The notes beneath the pieces are model-generated. The model was given only the letters and a program-made list of their open reading frames with translations. It had not been told where the DNA came from and did not search any database. DNA of 58,849 nt. It comes from Listeria cossartiae subsp. cayugensis. GTDB lineage: Bacteria; Bacillota; Bacilli; Lactobacillales; Listeriaceae. Position numbers and translations under genes: made by a program. Where the stretch lies: contig NZ_JAARZC010000007.1 in NCBI RefSeq assembly GCF_014229095.1, positions 1-58,849 on the forward strand, read 5' to 3'. Positions 42,909-50,254 of the stretch are shown here, in pieces. Each line of letters begins with the position of its first letter. Within the stretch, counting starts at the first letter, position 1.

Positions 42909-43955
42909 TTACCAACCGAAATATTCATCCGTTCCACCGTTTTCATTTTCAGTAACTTTGTTTATTTTTCCTGGATTAACATTTCCGCTTGGTTTACTAC
43001 TATTATTACCATTTGATTTCTCACTACTACTTCCTGTACTTCCCCCACTATTTTTGTTGTTCCCTGAACTAGTACCACCACTAACAGATTTATTAGTTGA
43101 ATCGTTTTTTGATGATTTTTCAGAAGAACTTGAATTAGATTTACTACCTGTGCTGTAATTAGAACTATTAGAATTACTAGCTTCATTTTCAACTACTTTA
43201 TCGGAACTACTAGTAGATTTATTAGAACTTCCGGAAGTTCTATTTTGATTAACGTCTGCACTTTTTGATTCTTCCTCAGTCACATAAGCACTAACTTTGT
43301 CTAAATATTTATTTAAATTCTCTTTAGCAAGTGATTGTTTAATCTTACTTACATTTTCTTTTGCTTGATTATACGCTTCTCTTGTTGTTCCACTTTTGAC
43401 ATCAGTTTTTTGATCACTAGTAAACAACTGATTAACTTTTGCCGTTGCTTCATCAATTATTTTTTTTTGATTGTTTGCTTCGTCTATTACTTTTTGTTGT
43501 TCTTCCGCAAAAACTGGTTTTTTCGTTTTTAATCTATCTACATCAGCTTGCGCTAGTTGAATATTCGCACCAGCTACTAACACTTGTTGATCATCTAATA
43601 AACTTGCTACTTTCTCTCTTGCATATACCATCTTCATTAAATCATCGATATCAGTAGTTATCGTTTGCATTGCTTTTGCATTATCCAAATCCTTGGGTAA
43701 TTTCTTAGCTTTTTCAAGCAGTACTTTTACATCCTCTTTCTTAAAAGAAGCTACGATATTTTCCTTCTTTGAATTAGTAAAATACTTATTTATTTCTTCT
43801 TGCAGTGCTTTTACTTCACTGTTACTTTGTTTCAGAGCCATTTCTTTTTGATCAGCTTTCACACTGTAATTGTGAAACCCAAGCGCTCCTCCCCCTAAAA
43901 TAACAACTGCTACAGCCAAACTAACACCAATGATAATTTTTCTTTTTTTCTCCAT
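42909..43955 (-). CDS. Membrane-anchored coiled-coil surface protein with Ser/Asn-rich tail
   Basis: A 348-aa protein: signal anchor (6-30), helical domain with coiled coil (about 40-230), then a low-complexity Ser/Asn/Gly/Lys-rich tail (about 235-330) and the end DEYFGW. A promoter with TATAAT precedes it in the long noncoding stretch 43956-44388. It precedes the adhesin in the same direction and might be an aggregation- or mating-related surface factor; no family recognised. Confidence 0.55.
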   Translation of the reverse strand: MEKKRKIIIGVSLAVAVVILGGGALGFHNYSVKADQKEMALKQSNSEVKALQEEINKYFTNSKKENIVASFKKEDVKVLLEKAKKLPKDLDNAKAMQTITTDIDDLMKMVYAREKVASLLDDQQVLVAGANIQLAQADVDRLKTKKPVFAEEQQKVIDEANNQKKIIDEATAKVNQLFTSDQKTDVKSGTTREAYNQAKENVSKIKQSLAKENLNKYLDKVSAYVTEEESKSADVNQNRTSGSSNKSTSSSDKVVENEASNSNSSNYSTGSKSNSSSSEKSSKNDSTNKSVSGGTSSGNNKNSGGSTGSSSEKSNGNNSSKPSGNVNPGKINKVTENENGGTDEYFGW

Positions 43956-44388
43956 TTTTTTCCGCTTCCCTTCTATAGTTACAATTATTATACCTTCACT
44001 TGAACTTATAATGTGACCTCCAATTAAGTTTTCACATTATTGTCACTTACTCACTCTTTAAAAGTGAATTTTTTTACATTTATTTTAATCTACTCATAAG
44101 TACAAAATTGATATCGTTTATGGTAAGGAACGACAAAACCAAAGCGTGCAAGAGTTTATAGTTCACTCTCTAACAAATCCCCTGGTGTTTAGCACGAATC
44201 AATCATCCAGGTTCACAAATGCTTAGAACCATGCTTCGAAAGCTGGGAAAGTCCACATTTGCATTTCATTTAATTTTCAAGGTACTATTGCAAATTAATT
44301 TATAGAGTTGATTCCACATAATTAACGCAATGCATTATTCGCAATTGCCATTGGTTTATCAATTCCATACTTACGAGTAGATTTATTT
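43956..44388. other. 433-base intergenic region upstream of the 348-aa surface gene
   Basis: No credible gene. On the minus strand it has a TATAAT box near 43994. An inverted repeat ATAATGTGA/TCACATTAT (44008-44016 and 44032-44040) spans the promoter. Several hairpin-forming stretches occur near 44190-44250 (GGTTC/GAACC). It may be a long regulated leader. Confidence 0.45.
44008..44040. promoter_or_regulatory. Inverted repeat upstream of the 348-aa gene
   Basis: ATAATGTGA and TCACATTAT, 15-base spacer, just upstream of the TATAAT box. The inner GTGACCT matches the first seven bases of the 45560 operator. Confidence 0.4.
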
Positions 44389-44964
44389 TCACTTGAATAA
44401 AAATCCTTTATAGCTATTTTTAAATGGTGCTGTGATAAACAACGCTTTGTATGTGTGCGTTCTTTTAGCAATGACCTCATTTGTTTGTGTTCGAACATTC
44501 CGAACATGTGGATATATTTCATGCAACAACACTCTTCTTGTTCCATTAATTTCCACCGCATAACCATGCTGATGCTTCAGACACTTTTCCGCCTTCCTAT
44601 CAATCACATATTCTGCTTTACCAAATTTCCCTTCAAAAGTGCGGATATACACTTTATCTAAACGTATAAATTCATCTTCTGTCATTCCCATTCGCACCGA
44701 AGCGCGAATTTTTTTCTTTCGTTTACTCATATTATGAGAAGTATAATTTATACTCGGAATTTTAATTTGTGTCTTCTTTTTAGGAAATTGTTGCTTCTTT
44801 AGATTCAGCTTTTTTTTAATTTCCACTGGATCTAAACTTTTTGCAGCTTCTGTGCTTTTAGCCATCGAACTGATGATAGCCCTGTCTTCATCGCTACAGG
44901 AGTCAAGTAATGTTTTAAGATGTTTAATTTCTTCTTGATAATTTGTTCTTCCTAAATTTGTCAT
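44389..44964 (-). CDS. Hypothetical basic protein, first gene after the control-region terminator
   Basis: A 191-aa Lys/Arg-rich protein. A helical N-terminus (1-75), a SKRKKKIRASVRMGMTEDEF segment and a beta-rich C-terminus with YAVEINGTRRVLLHEIYPHV. Strong ribosome-binding site AAAGGAGGATGG. It is the first gene that a read-through transcript from the 17-aa peptide promoter would reach, so it occupies the place of prgR/prgS in pCF10, but the sequence is not recognised. Nucleic-acid binding is possible from composition. Confidence 0.55.
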   Translation of the reverse strand: MTNLGRTNYQEEIKHLKTLLDSCSDEDRAIISSMAKSTEAAKSLDPVEIKKKLNLKKQQFPKKKTQIKIPSINYTSHNMSKRKKKIRASVRMGMTEDEFIRLDKVYIRTFEGKFGKAEYVIDRKAEKCLKHQHGYAVEINGTRRVLLHEIYPHVRNVRTQTNEVIAKRTHTYKALFITAPFKNSYKGFLFK

Positions 44965-45018
44965 TATCCATCCTCCTTTTCTAAATAGTTTATGTACTAA
45001 TAAATCGTTACTTAGTAC

Positions 45019-45058
45019 GAAAAAAAGCGCCCCTACACAATTTTGTGATGGGACGCTT
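45019..45058 (-). terminator. Strong intrinsic terminator between peptide leader and transfer-strand genes
   Basis: On the minus strand AAGCGTCCC and GGGGCGCTT (45058-45025) form a long hairpin with inner CACAAAATTGTG, followed by seven Us. It sits between the 17-aa peptide leader and the 191-aa gene, the place of IRS1 in pCF10. Read-through control is inferred. Confidence 0.8.
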
Positions 45059-45194
45059 CAACAATTATTACACATATTTCTTCTGCACAAGTAACGAACT
45101 GTCATCGCAAACTTTTAGCTGTCTATAGAAGACACGAAAAAGCAAGAAAAAACAAGGCTTTACGATAGTGTTTAAAATATAGTATAATCAAAGT

Positions 45195-45285
45195 CGAGCC
45201 GCGACCACAGTTACTGCTGTGTGTTGTGTGTTACACGTCCTGCGTAATTCTTTGGCGAGAATTACGTAGGATGGCTCTTTATTAA
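45195..45285 (+). ncRNA. Structured antisense RNA (Anti-Q-like position)
   Basis: A plus-strand promoter (TTTACG 45159-45164, 18 bp, TATAAT 45183-45188). The RNA would fold with an outer stem GAGCC (45196-45200) and GGCTC (45273-45277), inner hairpins CACAG/CTGTG, GTGT/ACAC, and the 13-bp CCTGCGTAATTCT/AGAATTACGTAGG. It ends in TTTATTAAATTTTT. It is complementary to the mRNA that the 17-aa peptide promoter would make, upstream of the terminator. Confidence 0.6.
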
Positions 45286-45393
45286 ATTTTTCACGTACTA
45301 AGTAACTTAGTTACAAGATAGCATTTAAAAAAAAGTTTTGCAAGTCTTTTTTTTACATAGATGCTTCACTTAGTACACAGTTCAGTTTTTAAA

Positions 45394-45447
45394 TTATCCT
45401 AAATGGCCATGACCATTAGTTCCAATAAACATTAAAAGTAGATTCAT
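45394..45447 (-). CDS. 17-aa candidate signalling peptide (prgQ/shp-like)
   Basis: The ORF MNLLLMFIGTNGHGHLG starts at 45447. GAGAGGGG is 8 bases upstream, and a promoter with 17-bp spacing lies 82 bases upstream. A hydrophobic N-terminus and small polar C-terminus are as in pre-peptides of pheromone or inhibitor peptides. It is divergent from an Rgg/PrgX-like gene, the standard rgg-shp and prgX-prgQ arrangement. The active mature part cannot be told by eye; the C-terminal 6-8 residues are the usual choice. No known peptide matches it in my memory. Confidence 0.6.
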   Translation of the reverse strand: MNLLLMFIGTNGHGHLG

Positions 45448-45528
45448 TTTAATGACCCCTCTCGATGTATTTAAAGCATGCTTCATTGCGATTTGTAGGA
45501 GTATTGTTTATCTCTAACTCCTAACTTA

Positions 45529-45557
45529 ATTTAACCATAAAACCGCCTTTTGGTCAA
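45529..45557 (-). promoter_or_regulatory. Promoter of the 17-aa peptide transcript
   Basis: Minus-strand TTGACC (45557-45552), 17-bp spacer, TTAAAT (45534-45529). The -35 element abuts the 45560-45577 operator-like repeat, so bound regulator would hinder polymerase. Confidence 0.65.
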
Positions 45558-45559
45558 AA

Positions 45560-45577
45560 GTGACCTGTGGTGGTCAC
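45560..45577. promoter_or_regulatory. Operator-like repeat, copy 1
   Basis: GTGACCTGTGGTGGTCAC: a perfect GTGACC/GGTCAC inverted repeat with a 6-base centre. Probable binding site of the Rgg/PrgX-like regulator next to the peptide promoter. Confidence 0.7.
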
Positions 45578-45632
45578 TTCTTAAAAATAAAGTACCCCTG
45601 AAAATAAGAATCCCTCTATAAAGCCATTCTCA

Positions 45633-45650
45633 GTAACCTGTAGTGGTCAT
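45633..45650. promoter_or_regulatory. Operator-like repeat, copy 2
   Basis: GTAACCTGTAGTGGTCAT differs from copy 1 at three of 18 bases and lies exactly 73 bp from it, about seven helical turns. A weaker second site on the regulator side, as for PrgX sites on pCF10. Confidence 0.7.
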
Positions 45651-45701
45651 TTTCTATAAAAAAACTACTTTTCCAAAATTCGTTGTCAGGAGTTGATGAA
45701 A

Positions 45702-46601
45702 ATGTCACAAAGATTTCACAATTTAACAACTTACCCCGATGTTGGTCAGACAATTAAACTCATTCGTAAGAATAAGAACATGTCACAAAGGGATGTTGCT
45801 GATGATATTCCGCTAAGTACGTATAGAAAAATAGAAAATGATGTGTCAGTTCCTACACTCGTCAACTTTTTTTCTATTCTTAGCAACTTAGAAATATCAC
45901 TGATTGAATTCATGTTTATTCACAATAAAAATCGATATATCACTAAGGAAAGTCTTTTATATACGTTTAAAAATCTCAGTCACACATTAAATAAATCCAA
46001 ACTTAAAGCGTTTATTAAAGACTGTAAAGAGTACTTACGCTATCAAACAGATAAAGATATTAAAAATATGCTAGTCGCAATGGAAGCACTACAAATACTA
46101 GACTATGAAAATGATCGCGAAAAAGCTGCTGAAATGTGCCAAAAAATTAACAGTGAATTAAAAGCTAAGGAGCACTGGTTTTACTGGGATGCGTTAGTTG
46201 CACAAACGATTATGCTTTATCTTGATAATGATTCTGCCTACATCTTAGCAAGTAAAATTCGTGAAGCCTTCGATTATTACGACGATCTGTATCCGGCAAA
46301 AGCGAGTAAGGTCCGTGTTCTATTAAACCTCGCTTACTGTTTAAAGTTAAACAATGATATTCTCTCAGCTGAACCACATGTTGATCAAGCTTTAAAAGAA
46401 AGTAAGAAATTAGCTGAAAAATATTTGTATTACGATGCTTTATACAAAAAAGCGGAAATTCTGCTTGCTAAACATCAACGTGTAGAAGCTAATAGATTAG
46501 CACAAGAAAGCTTCGATGGTCTTGCCTTTCTTAACAAACGAGAATTTTTAGCTGATAATAAAGCCGACTGGGAGCTAATGCTCAAAAAATACGCTAAATA
46601 A
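45702..46601 (+). CDS. Rgg/PrgX-like HTH-TPR regulator
   Basis: A 299-aa protein. Residues about 15-70 are an XRE helix-turn-helix (GQTIKLIRKNKNMSQRDVADDIPLSTYRKIE). The rest is an all-helical TPR-like domain, as in Rgg, PlcR and PrgX regulators that bind short peptides. The start ATG at 45702 has AGGAG 9 bases upstream; two earlier in-frame starts are nearer the site. It is divergent from the 17-aa peptide gene with two shared operators. Likely it represses or activates the peptide promoter in response to the imported peptide. Ends at a strong terminator. Confidence 0.8.
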   Translation: MSQRFHNLTTYPDVGQTIKLIRKNKNMSQRDVADDIPLSTYRKIENDVSVPTLVNFFSILSNLEISLIEFMFIHNKNRYITKESLLYTFKNLSHTLNKSKLKAFIKDCKEYLRYQTDKDIKNMLVAMEALQILDYENDREKAAEMCQKINSELKAKEHWFYWDALVAQTIMLYLDNDSAYILASKIREAFDYYDDLYPAKASKVRVLLNLAYCLKLNNDILSAEPHVDQALKESKKLAEKYLYYDALYKKAEILLAKHQRVEANRLAQESFDGLAFLNKREFLADNKADWELMLKKYAK

Positions 46602-46632
46602 AAAGCCTGATGATAACACATCTGGCTTTTTT
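46601..46632. terminator. Bidirectional terminator after the first regulator
   Basis: AAAAGCC and GGCTTTT with inner ATG/CAT pairing, T-run after; also ends the converging 61-aa gene. Confidence 0.8.
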
Positions 46633-46635
46633 GCA

Positions 46636-46821
46636 TTATCCCAAGTGTGTATGTTCTAAAAATCGATAATCAGCTTGTTGTCGTCTACACGCATCTGAAT
46701 CTACTTCTTCTTGTATAGACTGCATTCTTCGTGTTAAATCATTTACTTTTTTTTCAAACAGCATATCTTCTTTAGAAGAATGAAGCCCCAATTTAAACCA
46801 TTTTTTCAATACTTTTATCAT
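46636..46821 (-). CDS. Small protein (61 aa) divergent from the second Rgg-like regulator
   Basis: A 61-aa mostly helical protein starting MIKVLKKWFKLGLHS and ending YRFLEHTHLG. No typical signal peptide, though the N-terminus is amphipathic. The C-terminal HTHLG resembles HGHLG at the end of the 17-aa peptide. It lies divergent to the second Rgg-like gene, the same relative place as the 17-aa peptide to the first. It may be a peptide precursor for the second regulator, or a coincidental small protein. Weak ribosome-binding site GAAGGG. Confidence 0.5.
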   Translation of the reverse strand: MIKVLKKWFKLGLHSSKEDMLFEKKVNDLTRRMQSIQEEVDSDACRRQQADYRFLEHTHLG

Positions 46822-47207
46822 TTGTATCAGTCCCTTCTGAAGTATGTGTTTAGTCTAGCATAAAAATCTTCAGAAAAACCAAAAATGTAATGAAATGCCC
46901 GATTTCAGTCGTGAACGACCGGAATTGTGATAATTATTACACATTTCTGGATACAATTCGCAATTTTCAAACAGCACAAAAAACCTTTTTAAGTCTTAAT
47001 TTAAAAAGGTTTTTATCATGTAGCTATTGGATTAATTTATACCCACCAGTGACCGCAAAGAAGGGCCAATGGAGCTGTAAAAAGACTGAACATTGCACTC
47101 TCTCCCAACGTTTTTAACTATGTTACAATTACGATAACATGTTATAATCTGGATAGAATGAAAATGGGTATTATAATACGCAAATAGAGAGAAGAGGACA
47201 AAACAAC
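46822..47207. other. Intergenic region before the second regulator
   Basis: 386 bases. It holds the terminator-like 46978-47014 hairpin, an inverted GTCGT/ACGAC pair near 46907, and the plus-strand promoter with TGTTATAAT near 47138-47146 overlapping an ATGTTA/TAACAT repeat. A 75-codon frame starting at 46890 lacks a ribosome-binding site and runs through the hairpin, so I do not annotate it. Confidence 0.5.
46978..47014. terminator. Terminator-like hairpin upstream of the second regulator
   Basis: AAAACCTTTTTAA and TTAAAAAGGTTTT are perfect complements around AGTCTTAA with A/T runs on both sides. Confidence 0.65.
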
Positions 47208-48086
47208 ATGATAAAAACTTTAGGTGAAACGATTAAATTTATTCGATCTTCCAAAAATATCAGTCAGAAAGAAATCTGCCTGGATACTATTTCAAGAAGC
47301 GCTTTAGTCAAAATAGAAAGTGACAAAACCATCCCTTCCGCCAAAACACTCGAATATATTTTGCATCAATTAAGTATTGATCAAGAAGAATTTACACTTG
47401 TACGAAATAATTTTCAACTAAGTACTAGACAGCAACTACTTGAAAAATTCAACACAATCAATACTAGTATACGCGTAAAAAAATGGCTCTCACTAGAACA
47501 GGAAATGAAACACTTCTTACATACACAAACAGATCCCGTAATTAACGAATATCTGGCGATTGTTAAAGCCCTAATCATTATTGAAACAGAAGACGACTAC
47601 AACAAAGCAAGCTTACATGTAGCCCCAATTTGGGAACGTATATCCAAAAACGAGGTATGGTTTATTGATGACATACAGTTACTAACATGTATCTTTTACA
47701 TGTTTGACAACCAAGTAGCACTTACAATAAGCCAGCGCTTATTAAAACAAACAGAAAAGTATCTCCATATGCACAACATTAAACGAATTCAGGCCAATAC
47801 ATTGATGAATATAAGCACCTTATACTTAAACCAGAAAGATTATAAAAATTCCCTGGAATTCATCGATCAAACTATACATACTGCTAAAAAGTATGAATAC
47901 TATACTTTGTGGCTATTTGCAAAAGGGACAAAAGGAATCCTTAATTGCCTGGAACACAAACCAGATATCGGCATTCCTTTGATCAAAGAATCCTTGTATC
48001 TTCTAAAATCATTAGATCAAGAAGATATTGCTAAAGCATTAGAACATGACGTCAACAACTACGTAGCTATTGATGTTCAACTTTAA
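47208..48086 (+). CDS. Second Rgg-family HTH-TPR regulator
   Basis: A 292-aa protein. HTH at about 5-60 (LGETIKFIRSSKNISQKEICLDTISRSALVKIE) and a C-terminal all-helical RGG-type TPR domain. It shares the general plan, not close sequence, with the regulator at 45702. RBS AGAGAAGAGG. Divergent from a 61-aa gene and ended by its own terminator. Rgg family members respond to short secreted peptides; target genes here are unknown but rep is the next gene and may be affected. Confidence 0.75.
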   Translation: MIKTLGETIKFIRSSKNISQKEICLDTISRSALVKIESDKTIPSAKTLEYILHQLSIDQEEFTLVRNNFQLSTRQQLLEKFNTINTSIRVKKWLSLEQEMKHFLHTQTDPVINEYLAIVKALIIIETEDDYNKASLHVAPIWERISKNEVWFIDDIQLLTCIFYMFDNQVALTISQRLLKQTEKYLHMHNIKRIQANTLMNISTLYLNQKDYKNSLEFIDQTIHTAKKYEYYTLWLFAKGTKGILNCLEHKPDIGIPLIKESLYLLKSLDQEDIAKALEHDVNNYVAIDVQL

Positions 48087-48092
48087 TTCTCC

Positions 48093-48125
48093 AAAGACCA
48101 GGATAACTCCTAGGTCTTTTTATTT
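48093..48125 (+). terminator. Terminator after the second regulator
   Basis: AAAGACC and GGTCTTT with additional AGGA/TCCT pairing, then TATTTTAG. Confidence 0.75.
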
Positions 48126-48203
48126 TAGTTATAACTAGTGCGTGTAGTCGCTAAAGACAAACGTAACTAGAAATAAGTAATTGGCAATTGAACCCATTTG
48201 TTT

Positions 48204-49853
48204 TTAAGTGCCAGCATCCCTGAGAATTAGAGAGCTAGGCCTGCTTCTGTACACCTTGTCTAGCAATAAAAACATCTGTCGACTTGAACTATTGCCTTCC
48301 GGTAACGCCGCTAAAATGGTGTTCTGCGCTGTTAGAGTAGATGTGCTTTTTACGATTTTTTGTGTAATATACTGCGCTGCTTCAGTAAACGTTGCTAAAA
48401 AACTAATGTATTTTTCACTTTGATCATGCTTTTTAGTAAGTGCATGACGTATAGCTGCTTCGACAACAATAGCTACCGTTGATAATAATGTTCTTGCTGT
48501 TCTTCCTCGACCTTCCACCTTAGAAATAATTCGTTTGGATTGCTTGAGTATTTTTTTTAACGTGGCCAAAGGAATTTTGGTTTCTTCAGCAAGTTCTCTT
48601 TGAGATTTTTCTACAAAAGTTTGTCCTGGCAGCATAGTAGTTTGCAAGTATTCTTCCAAATCCTTTTCCCACTCTTCAAAATGAGAGTACGTGCGATTTT
48701 CTCGAGCTTTTCTGTGCTTTCTAAACACACGATTACCCGCTTGTTCAAAGATAAATGCTGTAGAATGTTTCATTTCGTTCTCAGTTTGATAGTTTTCTAA
48801 TATCCCTTGAATATATTCCAGACTGGCTCCTTTATATTTACCAGAAAAAGCACTTTTCAGTACTCTTTCAATTTCTTTTTGAGTGACAGGATATTGTAAA
48901 TTTGTGTTAAATTCATCTAAAAAATCATACGCTTCTTTATAACTTTTTCCTGATGAATAGCATGCTAGAGCTATTGTAAACGCAGCATTATTACGTCCGT
49001 ACTGTCCTTTTCTACCGCGAATATTGGTTAATTGCACGAGTTTTTGAAACCATTCTTGTTCCGTGGCAATAGAAAAAGATGCTCGCTCTTTAACTAATTT
49101 TAATCCTGGACGATTATGTTTTTGTGTGTAGATTTTTGACCAGATCATTAAATCAGCGAATTGTATTTGATTGGCCAAGTTTTCAAAAATAATATTTTTC
49201 GTGTTAGGCGCTCGGAAAAAGCCAAAGTCATTACATCCTTTGTCCACGTGCGGTAACTCTTCGGCAAACGCGTGTTTTAAGTTTGTTGCAATACGTTTCG
49301 CAACTCGAAGACTTTTGAAGTTATTCGCATTGCTGATGAAAGTAGGATTTTCTAGCACAAAATACATCTGAAAACCTTTATCCGTCTGCAATATAAACGT
49401 CGGTGTTTGATTCAATATTTTCATTGATGCCATAATCATTTTTGCTACATCGACGTTTAATGTGTCGACATCGATAACATATGTATTAATTTGTTGAAGA
49501 TTGTCTTCTGCGTGACCTTTAACAAATTTTCGTTGTTGATCACTATATGTTCCCCATCGATAAATGTTTGGGGTCCAATGGCTAATTTTATTTTCTTCCT
49601 GGATAAGTGCTTCTTGACTTGTTACAATAAATCCTCTTACACCACTCGAACGCTGCAAGTCTTCTTTTTGTCGAACAACAAATTGTACGCCCTTCCGATG
49701 ATCATTTGCAGCTTCCATTTCCGCAAAATGTTTTTGAATAGACAAAACACCACTACTTTTTCTTTTACGAAACGCAGTGATACCTTCTTTGACGACTGTA
49801 GAGATTACAGCGGTGTATGTATATAAATCAACTTCATTCAGTTTTGAATTCAT
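48204..49853 (-). CDS. repE: Inc18/pAMbeta1-type replication initiator (RepE-like)
   Basis: A 549-aa Rep. The segment ISHWTPNIYRWGTYSDQQRK with GHAEDNLQQINTYVIDVD (about 90-130) matches the RepE/RepS family of pAMbeta1/pIP501 theta plasmids, followed by a primase-like C-terminal portion (QPVTQKEIERVLKSAFSGKYKGAS). The start ATG at 49853 has AAAGGAG 12 bases upstream; the ATG at 49865 directly abuts it. The upstream leader has an attenuator-like stem as in pIP501 repR. The origin in relatives lies just downstream of rep. Confidence 0.85.
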   Translation of the reverse strand: MNSKLNEVDLYTYTAVISTVVKEGITAFRKRKSSGVLSIQKHFAEMEAANDHRKGVQFVVRQKEDLQRSSGVRGFIVTSQEALIQEENKISHWTPNIYRWGTYSDQQRKFVKGHAEDNLQQINTYVIDVDTLNVDVAKMIMASMKILNQTPTFILQTDKGFQMYFVLENPTFISNANNFKSLRVAKRIATNLKHAFAEELPHVDKGCNDFGFFRAPNTKNIIFENLANQIQFADLMIWSKIYTQKHNRPGLKLVKERASFSIATEQEWFQKLVQLTNIRGRKGQYGRNNAAFTIALACYSSGKSYKEAYDFLDEFNTNLQYPVTQKEIERVLKSAFSGKYKGASLEYIQGILENYQTENEMKHSTAFIFEQAGNRVFRKHRKARENRTYSHFEEWEKDLEEYLQTTMLPGQTFVEKSQRELAEETKIPLATLKKILKQSKRIISKVEGRGRTARTLLSTVAIVVEAAIRHALTKKHDQSEKYISFLATFTEAAQYITQKIVKSTSTLTAQNTILAALPEGNSSSRQMFLLLDKVYRSRPSSLILRDAGT

Positions 49854-49895
49854 AAAAATATTCATCTCCTTTCTTTAAATTAATTTTTTGAACAC

Positions 49896-49980
49896 AAAAA
49901 ACAGGAAACCCACTTTTCTAGCATGAATAGACGTTAGAATTTAATCGCTACTCATTACTTAGAAGACAATGTGTTTCCTG
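49896..49980 (-). promoter_or_regulatory. Rep leader attenuator-like stem
   Basis: On the minus strand CAGGAAAC (49980-49973) and GTTTCCTG (49909-49902) form a stem with a 63-base loop, followed by six Us (49901-49896), just before the rep start. Inc18 plasmids control rep by transcriptional attenuation with an antisense RNA; the same logic is likely here. The antisense promoter is not clear. Confidence 0.55.
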
Positions 49981-49995
49981 ATACTGAATTGATAA

Positions 49996-50030
49996 AAAAG
50001 GCTTTTAGTCATTGCTAAATAAGCCTTTTT
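49996..50030. terminator. Bidirectional hairpin upstream of rep
   Basis: AAAAGGCTT and AAGCCTTTT with inner TTAG/CTAA; A and T runs on both sides. It may end an antisense RNA on the plus strand. Confidence 0.65.
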
Positions 50031-50254
50031 ATGCTATAATTTTTTTAACGAATTTAAAAGATTATAGCTTTCAAAGGTATAATAGGATTCACATATTTGG
50101 TCGTATGTGGATAGTATGAACGGAACTGTATGTAAATGTATTGGTCGTACATTTTTCCTACAGTTCTTTTTTAATTATTTTAACCATACAACATTTTATT
50201 TTTTTTGTAAAATCATTTTTAAAAAGTATTTTTTGACACTTATACTATTATGTA

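Larger units (their letters stand above)
44994..45376. repeat. Recurrent GTACTAA/TTAGTAC motif
   Basis: GTACTAA at 44994-45000 and TTAGTAC at 45012-45018 form an inverted pair at the 44964 gene promoter region; GTACTAAG/CTTAGTTAC at 45295-45314 is a second; ACTTAGTAC at 45368-45376 a third. Possibly sites of a regulator, or RNA pairing segments. Confidence 0.45.

Noticed and set aside
42962-43192. 76-codon frame within the Ser/Asn-rich tail of the 348-aa protein
   Set aside because: Out-of-frame reading of simple repeat DNA; no pattern of a real protein.
44322-44567. 81-codon minus-strand frame overlapping the 191-aa gene
   Set aside because: It lies in another frame of a gene with a strong ribosome-binding site, with no independent start signal.
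46890-47117. 75-codon frame upstream of the second regulator
   Set aside because: No ribosome-binding site, passes through a terminator-like hairpin, composition not protein-like.
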